Source of the DNA: Acidaminobacterium chupaoyuni
GTDB lineage: Bacteria; Bacillota; Clostridia; Oscillospirales; Butyricicoccaceae
Assembly (NCBI GenBank): GCA_047936785.1
Contig: CP176394.1
Length of the DNA stretch: 64,000 bases
Reading direction: 5' to 3' (one strand)
Below the pieces are notes generated by a model. The model ran no database searches and was not told where the DNA came from. It saw only the letters and a list, made by a program, of their open reading frames with translations. Shown piece by piece: positions 17,112 through 24,435 of this stretch (positions are counted from its first letter, which is position 1; the number at the start of each line of letters is the position of its first letter). Made by a program: the position numbers and the translations under genes.

Positions 17112-17803
17112 AAACGGCCACCCCCTTTTTGAATGGTTTCAAAGGTTTGCGCATCGATGGGCACAAAGCGGATGCGCTTGCCCGCCGCCAAAAGGATGGG
17201 CGGGTTTGCGGCGGGGTCGAACAGTGAAAGCGGCGTTCGGCCGATCAGCTGCCACCCGCCGGGTGAAACGATGGGATAGATGCCCGTCTGCCCCCCGGCA
17301 ATGCCCACGGAACCTGCGGGGATGGCGGTGCGGGGTTCTTTGCGGCGGGGGGTGGAAAGCTTGGGGTCCATCCCGCCCAGATAGGGGAAGCCGGGGGTGA
17401 AGCCCAGCATGAAAATGCGGTAATCGGGCGCGGAATGCAGCCGGATGACTTCTTCGGCGCTCAGGCCGCAATGGGCGGCCACGATCTCAAGATCAGGCCC
17501 CTGTTCGCCGCCGTAAAGAACGGGGATCTCGATCAGTTCACCGGCTTTTTCTTCGGGGCGGATGCTCTGGGCCAGCGGCGCGAGCAGCGAGCAAAGCTCG
17601 CCGTAACTCATTTGTTCGGGATCATAGTGGATCGTTGCCGAACGATAGGTGGGCACCACTTCACGAAGGGCGGGCAAAGGCAGGCCTTCCACCGCGCCGC
17701 AAAACGCATGGATGGTCTGGTTGAGCATATTATCGATGGTGCTGCCGAATTCGACGGTGACGGCGCTGTCGCCGCAGGGCAGAAAGCGAACGGAATCTTC
17801 CAT
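17108..17803 (-). CDS. pxpB: 5-oxoprolinase subunit PxpB (KipI-type)
   Basis: A 231-residue protein of the AHS1/KipI family. Signature stretches include RFLPCGDSAVTVEFG at the N-terminus and GFTPGFPYLGGMDPKL followed by PRTAIPAGSVGIAGGQTGIY in the second half. It is the partner of PxpC in the oxoprolinase complex; the B. subtilis homologue KipI also inhibits the sporulation kinase KinA, so a dual role cannot be excluded in a spore former. It starts 4 bases after the pxpA stop with GAGGTG upstream and overlaps pxpC by 4 bases. Confidence 0.92.
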   Translation of the reverse strand: MEDSVRFLPCGDSAVTVEFGSTIDNMLNQTIHAFCGAVEGLPLPALREVVPTYRSATIHYDPEQMSYGELCSLLAPLAQSIRPEEKAGELIEIPVLYGGEQGPDLEIVAAHCGLSAEEVIRLHSAPDYRIFMLGFTPGFPYLGGMDPKLSTPRRKEPRTAIPAGSVGIAGGQTGIYPIVSPGGWQLIGRTPLSLFDPAANPPILLAAGKRIRFVPIDAQTFETIQKGGGRL

Positions 17804-17807
17804 CGGC

Positions 17808-18578
17808 TCACCTCAAAAAGCGGCCGAAGGGCTGAACCTCGATCTGTTCCTGCGCAAGGCGCTGCCGAATGGCCGTTACAAAATTCACGGCGCTTTCGTT
17901 ATCGCCATGCACGCAGATCGAATCACAGGCGACCGGCAGCTGTGAACCGTCGGAAGCGGTGATGGTGCCGCTGCGGATCATCTGGATCACGCGATCCAGC
18001 GCGGTTGGCGTGTCGTGGATCACGGCGCCGGGCTGGCTGCGCGGCACAAGATTGCCATCGGGGCCATAGGCGCGGTCGGCGAAAAATTCGCGGGCGCAGG
18101 GAACCGAAAGCTCCCGGCAGGCTTCTTCCATTTTGCTGCCCGCCAGAGCCAGAACGATCATCTGGCTGTCGAAATCATGCACAGCGCGGCAAAGGGCTTT
18201 CGCCAGCGCAAGATCTTTGCCTGCCATGTTATAAAGCGCGCCATGCGCTTTCATATGCTGGATCTCAACGCCTTGGGAACGGGTGAAGCCCGATAAGGCG
18301 CCCAGCTGATATTTGACATAGGCATAAACTTCATCGGGGGAAGCTTTGATTTCGCGGCGGCCAAAGCCCATCAGATCGGGAAAGCCCGGGTGAGCCCCCA
18401 CGGCAACGCCGAACTGCCGGGCAAGCGCTACGGTTTTTTCCATGACCAGAGGGTCGCCGCCATGCCAGCCGCAGGCCACATTGACAGAGGATACATGGGG
18501 GATGACCGCTTCATCCAGACCGATGGTGTAGGCGCCGAAGCTTTCGCCCAGATCACAGTTTAAATCGATTCTATTCAT
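17808..18578 (-). CDS. pxpA: 5-oxoprolinase subunit PxpA (LamB/YcsF family)
   Basis: A 256-residue protein. The N-terminus MNRIDLNCDLGESFGAYTIG and the later NVACGWHGGD, GAHPGFPDLMGFGRR and VKPHGALYN-like region (here MKAHGALYN) are the hallmarks of LamB/YcsF proteins, now known as the A subunit of prokaryotic 5-oxoprolinase. The frame stays open upstream to 18713, but ATG 18578 matches the family start and has AGAGGTG 8 bases before it. It is first gene of pxpABC and is divergent from the 2-hydroxyacid dehydrogenase gene. Confidence 0.92.
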   Translation of the reverse strand: MNRIDLNCDLGESFGAYTIGLDEAVIPHVSSVNVACGWHGGDPLVMEKTVALARQFGVAVGAHPGFPDLMGFGRREIKASPDEVYAYVKYQLGALSGFTRSQGVEIQHMKAHGALYNMAGKDLALAKALCRAVHDFDSQMIVLALAGSKMEEACRELSVPCAREFFADRAYGPDGNLVPRSQPGAVIHDTPTALDRVIQMIRSGTITASDGSQLPVACDSICVHGDNESAVNFVTAIRQRLAQEQIEVQPFGRFLR

Positions 18579-18660
18579 CATTATCACCTCTGGGCTCATC
18601 ATAGCACAGGTGGGCAGTGATTTCCAGAAAAAGCGATATTGTTTTTTGGAAAACCGCGGC

Positions 18661-18689
18661 TTTACGGGCCCGATAAAGTTTGTTATACT
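18661..18689 (+). promoter_or_regulatory. Candidate promoter of the 2-hydroxyacid dehydrogenase gene
   Basis: TTTACG (18661-18666), a 17-bp spacer and TATACT (18684-18689) lie 30 bases upstream of the ATG. Confidence 0.55.
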
Positions 18690-18719
18690 GGGCTTATCAA
18701 AGTGAAAGGACAAAATGAA

Positions 18720-19622
18720 ATGTTTCGAAAATTAGTGGCCATCGAGGAAATTGGTTTAGATCAGGAACATCTGGAAAAAGTGAAGCAGACCGCCCGGGAA
18801 TATGTGGCTTATCCCGACACAACACTGGAAACACAAGAGATCATCCGCCGCATCGGCGACGCGGATGGCGCGCTGGTTTCTTTCACAGGCAAGATCACGG
18901 GCGATGTGATCGATGCCTGCCCCAACCTGAAATATATCGGCATGTGCTGCACCCTTTATGATGAGAAAAGCGCCAATGTAGATCTGGCCAAAGCCCGCCA
19001 GCGCGGCATTGCCGTCACCGGCATCCGCGATTACGGCGATGAGGGCGTGATCGAATATGGCATCAGCGAGCTGATAAGGCTGATGCATGGTTTTGGCGAT
19101 CAGATGTGGAAAAGCCGCCCCAGCGAACTGACAGGCGTGAAAGCGGGCATTTTGGGCATGGGCAGAACCGGCGGAATGATGGCGGATGCGCTGCGCTTTT
19201 TCGGCGCGGAGGTCTATTATTACAGCCGCACCCGCAAGCCCGAACAGGAAGCCAGGGGCAGCCGCTATCTGCCGCTGGAAGAATTGCTGCAAACGGTGGA
19301 GATCGTTTCGGCGCACCTCAATAAAAACACCATTCTTCTGCATGAAAAAGAATTTGAACAGTTCGGAAACGGCAAAATTCTGTTGAACACCGCCATCGGC
19401 CCCTGTTTCGATCTGCCTGCTTTGCAGAACTGGCTGAAAAACGGCAAGGGGAATTTCTATCTTTGCGACGGGGTGGCCATGGATAGCATGGGCGACGCGC
19501 TGGAGGGTTACCAAAACGCCATCCACACCCTGCGCTGTTCCGGTTCTTCGGTGCAGTGCACCGCGCGGCTTTCTCAAAAGGTGCTCGAAAACATCGAAGC
19601 GTTTTTACAATCGCAAAAATAA
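18720..19622 (+). CDS. D-2-hydroxyacid dehydrogenase-like protein, atypical active site
   Basis: A 300-residue protein with the two-domain layout of D-isomer-specific 2-hydroxyacid dehydrogenases. The Rossmann NAD site is LGMGRTGGMM (about residue 145) with SRTRKPE after strand 2. Catalysis in the family uses Arg, Glu and His. Here the segment that normally reads N-T-x-R-G reads NTAIGPC, and the C-terminal His segment reads TLRCSGSS, so the usual Arg and His are absent. It may act on an unusual substrate or bind NAD without the standard reaction. ATG 18720 follows AAAGGA. The divergent neighbour is pxpA. Confidence 0.75.
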   Translation: MFRKLVAIEEIGLDQEHLEKVKQTAREYVAYPDTTLETQEIIRRIGDADGALVSFTGKITGDVIDACPNLKYIGMCCTLYDEKSANVDLAKARQRGIAVTGIRDYGDEGVIEYGISELIRLMHGFGDQMWKSRPSELTGVKAGILGMGRTGGMMADALRFFGAEVYYYSRTRKPEQEARGSRYLPLEELLQTVEIVSAHLNKNTILLHEKEFEQFGNGKILLNTAIGPCFDLPALQNWLKNGKGNFYLCDGVAMDSMGDALEGYQNAIHTLRCSGSSVQCTARLSQKVLENIEAFLQSQK

Positions 19623-19647
19623 CCAAAAAATACCACTGATAATTTGT

Positions 19648-19902
19648 GTTCCGCCACAGATAATAGGATTGTTCTTTCAAGATGAGAACAGAGGCGCTGC
19701 ATGAAGGGCGCGATATGGCCGCAAGGCCGATCGTTTTCATGCCAGGGGAAGAAGCGCTTAGCCGAAGGATGAATAATGGCAGAAGCCGTTGTTTGCCCTG
19801 AGGGAAGGGCGAAGAACGGCGAAAAAAACCGATCGGAACCCTTTTACATAATGTTCGTTTTGGCGGCCGCGTGATGAACCAGCATCGCGCGGCCGCTTTT
19901 TT
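19648..19902 (+). ncRNA. Structured non-coding RNA candidate with terminator
   Basis: About 250 nt with no plausible ORF but many self-consistent helices: GTTCCG 19648-19653 with CGGAAC 19834-19839 (closing stem); GTTCT 19671-19675 with AGAAC 19685-19689; AGGCGCT 19692-19698 with AGCGCTT 19753-19759; GCATGAA 19699-19705 with TTCATGC 19736-19742; CGAT/ATCG (19711-19714, 19730-19733) and GGCC/GGCC capped by a GCAA tetraloop (19721-19724); GCCGTT 19785-19790 with AACGGC 19815-19820; GCCCT 19795-19799 with AGGGC 19806-19810. Purine-rich single strands (CAGGGGAAGA; GAAGGATGAATAATGG) lie in the junction. A strong terminator follows. The next gene has its own promoter downstream, so this looks like a stand-alone RNA. 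The class is not assigned; a large Firmicutes class such as raiA RNA is possible, or a divergent riboswitch. No clear promoter was seen. Confidence 0.6.
19863..19902 (+). terminator. Terminator of the structured RNA
   Basis: GCGGCCGCG (19863-19871) pairs perfectly with CGCGGCCGC (19888-19896), followed by six T. Confidence 0.85.
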
Positions 19903-19943
19903 ATGCAATAAAAAGCCAAACTGTGAACAATGCGCCCCCGCGG

Positions 19944-19973
19944 TTGACAGCAAACCGCCGCGGGGGGTATACT
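19944..19973 (+). promoter_or_regulatory. Promoter of the YhfC-type gene
   Basis: TTGACA (19944-19949), an 18-bp spacer and TATACT (19968-19973). The spacer and flanks contain repeated CCGCGG and CCGCCGCGG elements that could form an operator. The predicted leader is about 140 nt. Confidence 0.75.
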
Positions 19974-20011
19974 TTTAACATGTGTCATGCATGCGCGGGG
20001 AGGATTCGAAT

Positions 20012-20071
20012 TTGAAGAAAAAGGCAAACTGTTTTTGCGCCCGCCGCATGCGGCTTTATCAGAAGCAGTAG
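20012..20071 (+). CDS. Possible 19-residue leader peptide
   Basis: A TTG-initiated mini-ORF preceded by GGGGAGG at 8 bases spacing, reading MKKKANCFCARRMRLYQKQ. It lies between the promoter at 19944 and the YhfC gene. The strong ribosome binding site and basic, Cys-containing sequence suggest a translated leader, but nothing else supports it. Confidence 0.3.
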   Translation: MKKKANCFCARRMRLYQKQ

Positions 20072-20120
20072 GAAGGCCGGCGAAAATTTTTGAGCGGGCT
20101 TTCAAAGAGAGGAGTCATTC

Positions 20121-21143
20121 GTGGTTAGTATTTCAACTTTTGCAGCAATGATTTTCACCCTGACAGCGGCGTTTTTCCTGCCGGCGATCGTGTTGGTGGT
20201 GTTATGCGCCGCCCGCCGTGTGCCTTGGAAATCGGCTCTGGCAGGGCTTTTCACTTATTTGGTCATTCAATATTTATTGAGGCTGCCGCTGCTTTCTTTG
20301 CTTTATCGAGTGGATACGGTGGCGAATTTTATGGATACGCTGGTGGGCAGCGGGCTGGTGATGGGGCTTTCGGCCGCCATTTTTGAAGCGGGCAGCCGCT
20401 GGCTGATCGGCAGCAAGCTTTTGGGCAGAAAACGCGACCTGACGGCGCGGGATGCGCTGGGCTATGGCCTGGGCCACGGCCTTGCCGATGCCATCGTGGT
20501 GGTGGGCGTTTCGGCGGCGTCGAATTTGATGCTGGCGTTCTCCATCCATAACAACAACTTTCTCGATTACATCACAAAACAATCGCTTTCGCAGGAACAG
20601 GCGATGCGCATTTATTCGGTGATCACCGGAACACCCGCCATCAAATTCGCGGCCAGCGGCATTGAGCGCATGATGGTGATGGTTTTGCAGATCGCCTTTA
20701 CTTTTTTGGTGTTCTATGGTATCCGCCAAAAGAAAAGCCGTTATTTCTGGCTGGCTTTCGGCGGGCATTTTCTGCTGAATTTCGGCATCTCGCTGATGAC
20801 GCCCCACGGCATTTGGATGGGCGAAGGCTTCATTTTCCTGCTGACGATGCTGACTGTGGTGGGATGTATGCCCCTGGTGAGCCATTTCCGCCAGATGGAT
20901 CGCGTGGAGCTTCCGGTGGAAGGAATGCCGCAGGAAGAATCGCCGGAAGGGCTGCTTGAAGGAGAAACGGCGGAAGGATCGCTCCTGGAAGAAGGCGCCG
21001 AAACGGCAGAATCGGAAGAACCGGTGCTCACCGTGGAGCCGGAAGAAGCAGCTGAGACCGAAGAGCCGGAAGAAGCCGAAGAGCCGAACCGGGATCTGCC
21101 GCAGACAGAAGAGGAAGAAGAAAAAGAAAACCCCGATCGCTGA
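20121..21143 (+). CDS. YhfC-family membrane protein (glutamic-type intramembrane protease-like) with acidic tail
   Basis: A 340-residue protein. Residues 1-255 contain about seven hydrophobic helices with the YhfC/PrsW-like conserved elements: FEAGSRW (Glu-x3-Arg, about residue 90), LGHGLADA and GGHFLLNFG, positions where this superfamily keeps its Glu and His residues. Residues 265-340 are an unusual low-complexity acidic tail rich in Glu with repeated EEPEEAE units. It starts at GTG 20121 with GAGAGGAG upstream. Intramembrane proteolysis is a family inference; the tail may be a cytosolic interaction arm. Confidence 0.78.
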   Translation: MVSISTFAAMIFTLTAAFFLPAIVLVVLCAARRVPWKSALAGLFTYLVIQYLLRLPLLSLLYRVDTVANFMDTLVGSGLVMGLSAAIFEAGSRWLIGSKLLGRKRDLTARDALGYGLGHGLADAIVVVGVSAASNLMLAFSIHNNNFLDYITKQSLSQEQAMRIYSVITGTPAIKFAASGIERMMVMVLQIAFTFLVFYGIRQKKSRYFWLAFGGHFLLNFGISLMTPHGIWMGEGFIFLLTMLTVVGCMPLVSHFRQMDRVELPVEGMPQEESPEGLLEGETAEGSLLEEGAETAESEEPVLTVEPEEAAETEEPEEAEEPNRDLPQTEEEEEKENPDR

Positions 21144-21158
21144 TCGATGACAGAAAAA

Positions 21159-21190
21159 CCGCGCAGCCGAAGCAGGCTGCGCGGTTTTTT
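21159..21190 (+). terminator. Terminator after the YhfC-type gene
   Basis: CCGCGCAGCC (21159-21168) pairs with GGCTGCGCGG (21175-21184) and is followed by six T. Confidence 0.92.
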
Positions 21191-21204
21191 GGTGGGCAGA
21201 AAAT

Positions 21205-21253
21205 CAAAATCGAAAACCGCCCCGGCCGAAAACGAGCTTTCGGGCAGGGCGGC
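21205..21253 (-). terminator. Terminator of the TauE/SafE gene
   Basis: On the minus strand, CCGCCC and GCCCGAAA pair with TTTTCGGC and GGGGCGG and are followed by a T-rich stretch. Confidence 0.6.
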
Positions 21254-21265
21254 GCATAGGGGGAA

Positions 21266-21285
21266 CTTTCTCAATATTGAGAAAG
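21266..21285. promoter_or_regulatory. Perfect 20-bp palindrome
   Basis: CTTTCTCAATATTGAGAAAG is a perfect inverted repeat without a loop, so it suits a dimeric DNA-binding protein better than an RNA hairpin. It lies 9 bases past the stop of the TauE/SafE gene. Its core TTTCTCAATATTGA recurs at 42910-42923. Confidence 0.45.
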
Positions 21286-21293
21286 CCGAACGA

Positions 21294-22040
21294 TCAAAAC
21301 GGGAAATTGCTGATGAAAAGCCACAGGCCCGAACAGCCGATCACGGCATAGATGGCCTTTTTCATGGTTTCGGTATCGATGCGCTTGATGATGGCCGAAG
21401 CCACAAGGAGCCCGACGCCCATGCCCACATAACCCACGGCCACGAATTTCAAAAGATCTGCGGTGATGATGCCGTTAAGAATGCGGATGACGGTGGTATA
21501 AAGCCCTGTGAGCAGGAAAAAGCATTGGCAGGTGCCCAGATATTCTTCTTTGGTTTTGGTGGCCGAAAGATAATAGATGACCATGGGAGGGCCGCCGATG
21601 GCGAAAAAGCCGCTTAAAAAACCGGAAAGCGTGGCGGCGATTAGGGTGGAAAGGGCATTGATCTTGATTTTGATCTTGCCCGAAAAAAACGCGAAATAAA
21701 GCGCCAGAACCAAAAGCAAAAGCCCCAGCCAGCCTTTCAAGGCTTCGGTATTCAGCTTGGTGGAAAGGTGGATGCAAAAGGCGCTCACGACATAATAAAT
21801 GGCAAGCGGCGCGGGGATATATTTCCAGCGGATGCTTTTGCGATAGCGCAGGGTCAAAATCAGCAGCCCGCCAAGCGAGATCATGGAAGAACAGCCCACC
21901 GCGCCCAGCAGCGGCAGCAGCGCGGGGAAGAAGATCATTACGAAAATGCCATAGCCAAAACCTGTGGTGCCCTGGATCAGCCCGCCGCCGACGGAAGCCA
22001 GCGCCACGAACAGCAGAGTGATGCCAACGGAAAACGGCAT
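21294..22040 (-). CDS. TSUP-family (TauE/SafE) membrane transporter
   Basis: A 248-residue protein with about eight hydrophobic helices in two halves. The opening GGLIQGTTGFGYGIFVMIFFP and the second-half GFLSGFFAIGGPPMVIYYL are the two characteristic repeats of the sulfite exporter TauE/SafE (TSUP) family. Members export sulfite, sulfonates or other small anions; the actual substrate is unknown here. It stands alone between terminators. The start follows GAGGGGAT upstream of the ATG. Confidence 0.87.
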   Translation of the reverse strand: MPFSVGITLLFVALASVGGGLIQGTTGFGYGIFVMIFFPALLPLLGAVGCSSMISLGGLLILTLRYRKSIRWKYIPAPLAIYYVVSAFCIHLSTKLNTEALKGWLGLLLLVLALYFAFFSGKIKIKINALSTLIAATLSGFLSGFFAIGGPPMVIYYLSATKTKEEYLGTCQCFFLLTGLYTTVIRILNGIITADLLKFVAVGYVGMGVGLLVASAIIKRIDTETMKKAIYAVIGCSGLWLFISNFPF

Positions 22041-22146
22041 AAAATCCCCTCGTTTCTTTTATCCGCCTCGAATGATTTAGAGGCTTACTCATTATAACAT
22101 GACAAAACGCAAAAGAAAATGCCAAAATGTGTTTTTCAATAAAAAG

Positions 22147-22180
22147 CCCCTGCTTCAAATTTCTTTGAAACAGGGGTTTT
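22147..22180. terminator. Terminator of the DUF3048 gene
   Basis: CCCCTG and TTCAAA arms (22147-22160) pair with TTTGAA and CAGGGG (22165-22178). T-runs flank both sides; the minus strand (after the DUF3048 gene) has CTTTTTATT. Confidence 0.8.
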
Positions 22181-22215
22181 GCGGTTCGGATAAAATAGCA
22201 GGGTCTGAAATGAAA

Positions 22216-23298
22216 TCACGGCTGGATTTCCACAGAAGCGTTTTCTGTTACCACGGAAACAAAAGTTTTGCCGGGTTTTACGGCAAGTTCTTTGCCCGTT
22301 TCATCATAAAAGAAAATGGGGGATTGATAAGAGGATTTTTTCCAGGCGATGGGAACATATTTCCCGCCGCAGAAATAATAACCGCTGCCGCTGCCGGTGG
22401 TGGTGATCTCTACCAGATGCAGGGCGCTGTCGGGCACATCTTTCAGCGGCATGCGAAGCACAAAAACATTATCAACGGCGATCTGCTGCTGATAATAGGC
22501 ATCCATCTGGGCTTTTCCATATTGAAAACGCAGATATTTTCCGCTGGAGGCATCATAAGAAAACCATGGTTTGTGCTTTTCTGAAAAAGTCACCGTGATC
22601 TTCTGGGCGTTTTGGCCCTGCGCCGTGGCGGGGGTTTCGTTAAAAGCAAAGGCGGGCTGCTGATTTTTGCGTTTGAGCGTGCGCCCGCAATCTTCCAGCG
22701 CTTTGTTGATCCGTTCGCCCGAGGTGATTACGCTGTGTTCCAAACCAAGCTCTTTTTTGCGCTGGGGGTCGCGGATGAACAGGCTGCCTTCATAGCCGCC
22801 GCGGATGCCATCCATATCGATGAGCTCTTTTCGCGAAGCGATGGTATCATAGGCGGGAACACTGCCGCCGAAATGGAGATAAGCGGCTTCATAGCCCTGG
22901 GCGATATCGATATAATAAGGGCGCGCACTGCGCACAGAACCCAGAGCTTCCAGCGAAGAGGGGTCTTGAAACAGAGCCAAAAAGCGGGTGATGCGCCCTT
23001 CGGCGATCATTTCATAAATGATATCGGCCTGTGAGATGCCCCATTGCGGCAGGGCGTTATAGCTGTTGCTGATCATCACGCCAACGGGGATGCGGCCGGC
23101 CATTTCTTTAGAAATGCCGTCTTCCAGCCCGGTGAGCGGGTTGATGGGGCCGGCGGAGGAAGCGGGGATCTGCGGCGCAGTGGATTCTTTGGGCTTCTCT
23201 TCTGCCCCTGTGGAAGCGGGCGAATCGGTTTTATTGCAGCCGGCGAACAGAAAAAGCGACAGCGCCAGCATCATCAGCACAACAGGAAGACGCTTCAT
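22216..23298 (-). CDS. DUF3048 (YerB-like) lipoprotein
   Basis: A 360-residue secreted lipoprotein. The signal peptide ends in the lipobox FAGC, placing Cys at residue 20, followed by a Ser/Pro/Lys-rich linker to about residue 50. The rest matches the YerB/DUF3048 fold: NPLTGL, then RIPVGVMISNS with the ALPQWGISQADIIYEM stretch, GSVRSARPYY, YLHFGGS and a C-terminal DUF3048_C part ending in KTFVSVV. B. subtilis YerB is a lipoprotein of unknown function. It follows the DUF4364 gene by 18 bases and is probably transcribed with it. Confidence 0.88.
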   Translation of the reverse strand: MKRLPVVLMMLALSLFLFAGCNKTDSPASTGAEEKPKESTAPQIPASSAGPINPLTGLEDGISKEMAGRIPVGVMISNSYNALPQWGISQADIIYEMIAEGRITRFLALFQDPSSLEALGSVRSARPYYIDIAQGYEAAYLHFGGSVPAYDTIASRKELIDMDGIRGGYEGSLFIRDPQRKKELGLEHSVITSGERINKALEDCGRTLKRKNQQPAFAFNETPATAQGQNAQKITVTFSEKHKPWFSYDASSGKYLRFQYGKAQMDAYYQQQIAVDNVFVLRMPLKDVPDSALHLVEITTTGSGSGYYFCGGKYVPIAWKKSSYQSPIFFYDETGKELAVKPGKTFVSVVTENASVEIQP

Positions 23299-23316
23299 AA
23301 GAATACCTCACAGCTT

Positions 23317-23865
23317 TCAATCTTGGCGGAAAGTATCGGAAAGAAGAATTTGCAGGATCTGCTCATAGATCGTTTCGGCGCTCTGTTTGAAGTTTTCTTC
23401 CAAAAGGGTGCTTTGGCGCTTGTTCATTACCATGACATCCAGCGCCATCACAGGCGAATCCTGATCGGTGATGCAAAGATGAACATTAAAGGTGCCGTCG
23501 CCGTTTTCGGTGGTGACGGTTTTGATGGAAGAGTTGCGGCGAATTTTGCGCACCACACGGATGACCGCCGCCTGCGCCTTATCGCGCACGCTTTTGCGCA
23601 GATCGCCTTCAAAAATCTCGGCGGCGCTGCGGCCTTTGGGGGTAATATGATAGGTGACATCCCCCTGCTCCGAACGCTCCTGCTGAACATGGCCGGTCTT
23701 TAAAAGCTCGGCAAACGCTTCGGAAAATTCGAAATAACCAAACGCTTCATCGATCAGGCAAAGATCGAGAAGATCGGGTTCGCTGATGGGGAAGGGCAGT
23801 TCGTTCATGGCATATAAAATAAAATATTTGATCTCGGGTTTTTCACGCAGATAGCCGGGGTTCAT
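23317..23865 (-). CDS. DUF4364 family protein
   Basis: A 182-residue protein with the DUF4364 pattern found almost only in Clostridia: an N-terminal winged-helix-like part (KYFILYAMNELPFPISEPDL, then FEFSEAFAELLKTGHVQQ and YHITPKGRSAAEIFEGDL), followed by a mixed alpha/beta domain. The HTH-like half suggests DNA binding, but no function is established. The second ATG (23865) is preferred because GAGGTG lies 6 bases before it, whereas the first ATG (23874) abuts the SD. It lies just upstream of the DUF3048 lipoprotein gene. Confidence 0.85.
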   Translation of the reverse strand: MNPGYLREKPEIKYFILYAMNELPFPISEPDLLDLCLIDEAFGYFEFSEAFAELLKTGHVQQERSEQGDVTYHITPKGRSAAEIFEGDLRKSVRDKAQAAVIRVVRKIRRNSSIKTVTTENGDGTFNVHLCITDQDSPVMALDVMVMNKRQSTLLEENFKQSAETIYEQILQILLSDTFRQD

Positions 23866-24002
23866 AACATTCACCTCGTTGACGGAATGATTTTTTTGAA
23901 AAACAGTGGGGCGGGAACAATTCCATTTTGTTTTTCTCTATTATATAATGTATCATAAAAGAAGACACAAAGGAAGAAATAGAATTTTTGGGTCGTTCCT
24001 GC

Positions 24003-24369
24003 GTCGGGCGGGCCGTGAAATCAGTATAATAACCGCTTGCGGTTTATTCTATTGCGAAAGCAATAGAAATTGGCCAACGCCGTAGGCGGGCCATGAAATA
24101 AAGGATAATGACCGCTTGCGGTTTATTCTATTGCGAAAGCAATAGAAAGTGGCCAACGCCGTAGGTGGGCCATGAAATAAAGGATAATGACCGCTTGCGG
24201 TTTATTCTATTGCGAAAGCAATAGAAATTGGCCAACGCCGTAGGCGGGCCATGAAATAAAGTATAATGACCGCTTGCGGTTTATTCTATTGCGAAAGCAA
24301 TAGAAATTGGCCAACGCCGTAGGCGGGCCGTGAAATCAGTATAATAACCGCTTGCGGTTATTATACCAT
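24003..24369. repeat. 79-bp hairpin-rich tandem repeats, about 4.2 copies
   Basis: ACCGCTTGCGGT begins at 24032, 24111, 24190, 24269 and 24347, giving periods of 79, 79, 79 and 78. Each unit carries three hairpins: ACCGC-TT-GCGGT, TCTATTGC-GAAA-GCAATAGA and CGCC-GTA-GGCG within GGCC...GGCC, then a TATAAT-like stretch. The outer copies share GCCGTGAAATCAGTATAATAA, broken here for length into GCCGTGAAATC and AGTATAATAACC, while the inner ones differ by a few bases. The tract ends in a hairpin, GTATAATAACCGC-TT-GCGGTTATTATAC (24339-24366). A related single element lies at 42845-42906. It occupies the non-coding gap between DUF4364 and mtnA. Confidence 0.9.
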
Positions 24370-24435
24370 GAAAAGGCGAAGAAGCAAAAAAGAAAAGCGG
24401 CAGAGCGCTTTTTATCAGAAAGCGGAGGAAACGGA

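Noticed and set aside
18579..18713. N-terminal extension of pxpA
   Set aside because: The family start and SD lie at 18578; the extension covers the promoter of the divergent gene.
19681..19850. Lysine riboswitch
   Set aside because: AGAGGCGC and GCCGAAGG recall its core, but the AGTA element, the P3-P5 arrangement and the terminal GTCAC are absent, the pairing differs, and no lysine gene follows.
24003..24369. CRISPR array
   Set aside because: The repeated unit is the whole 79-bp period with no variable spacers, and no cas genes are present.
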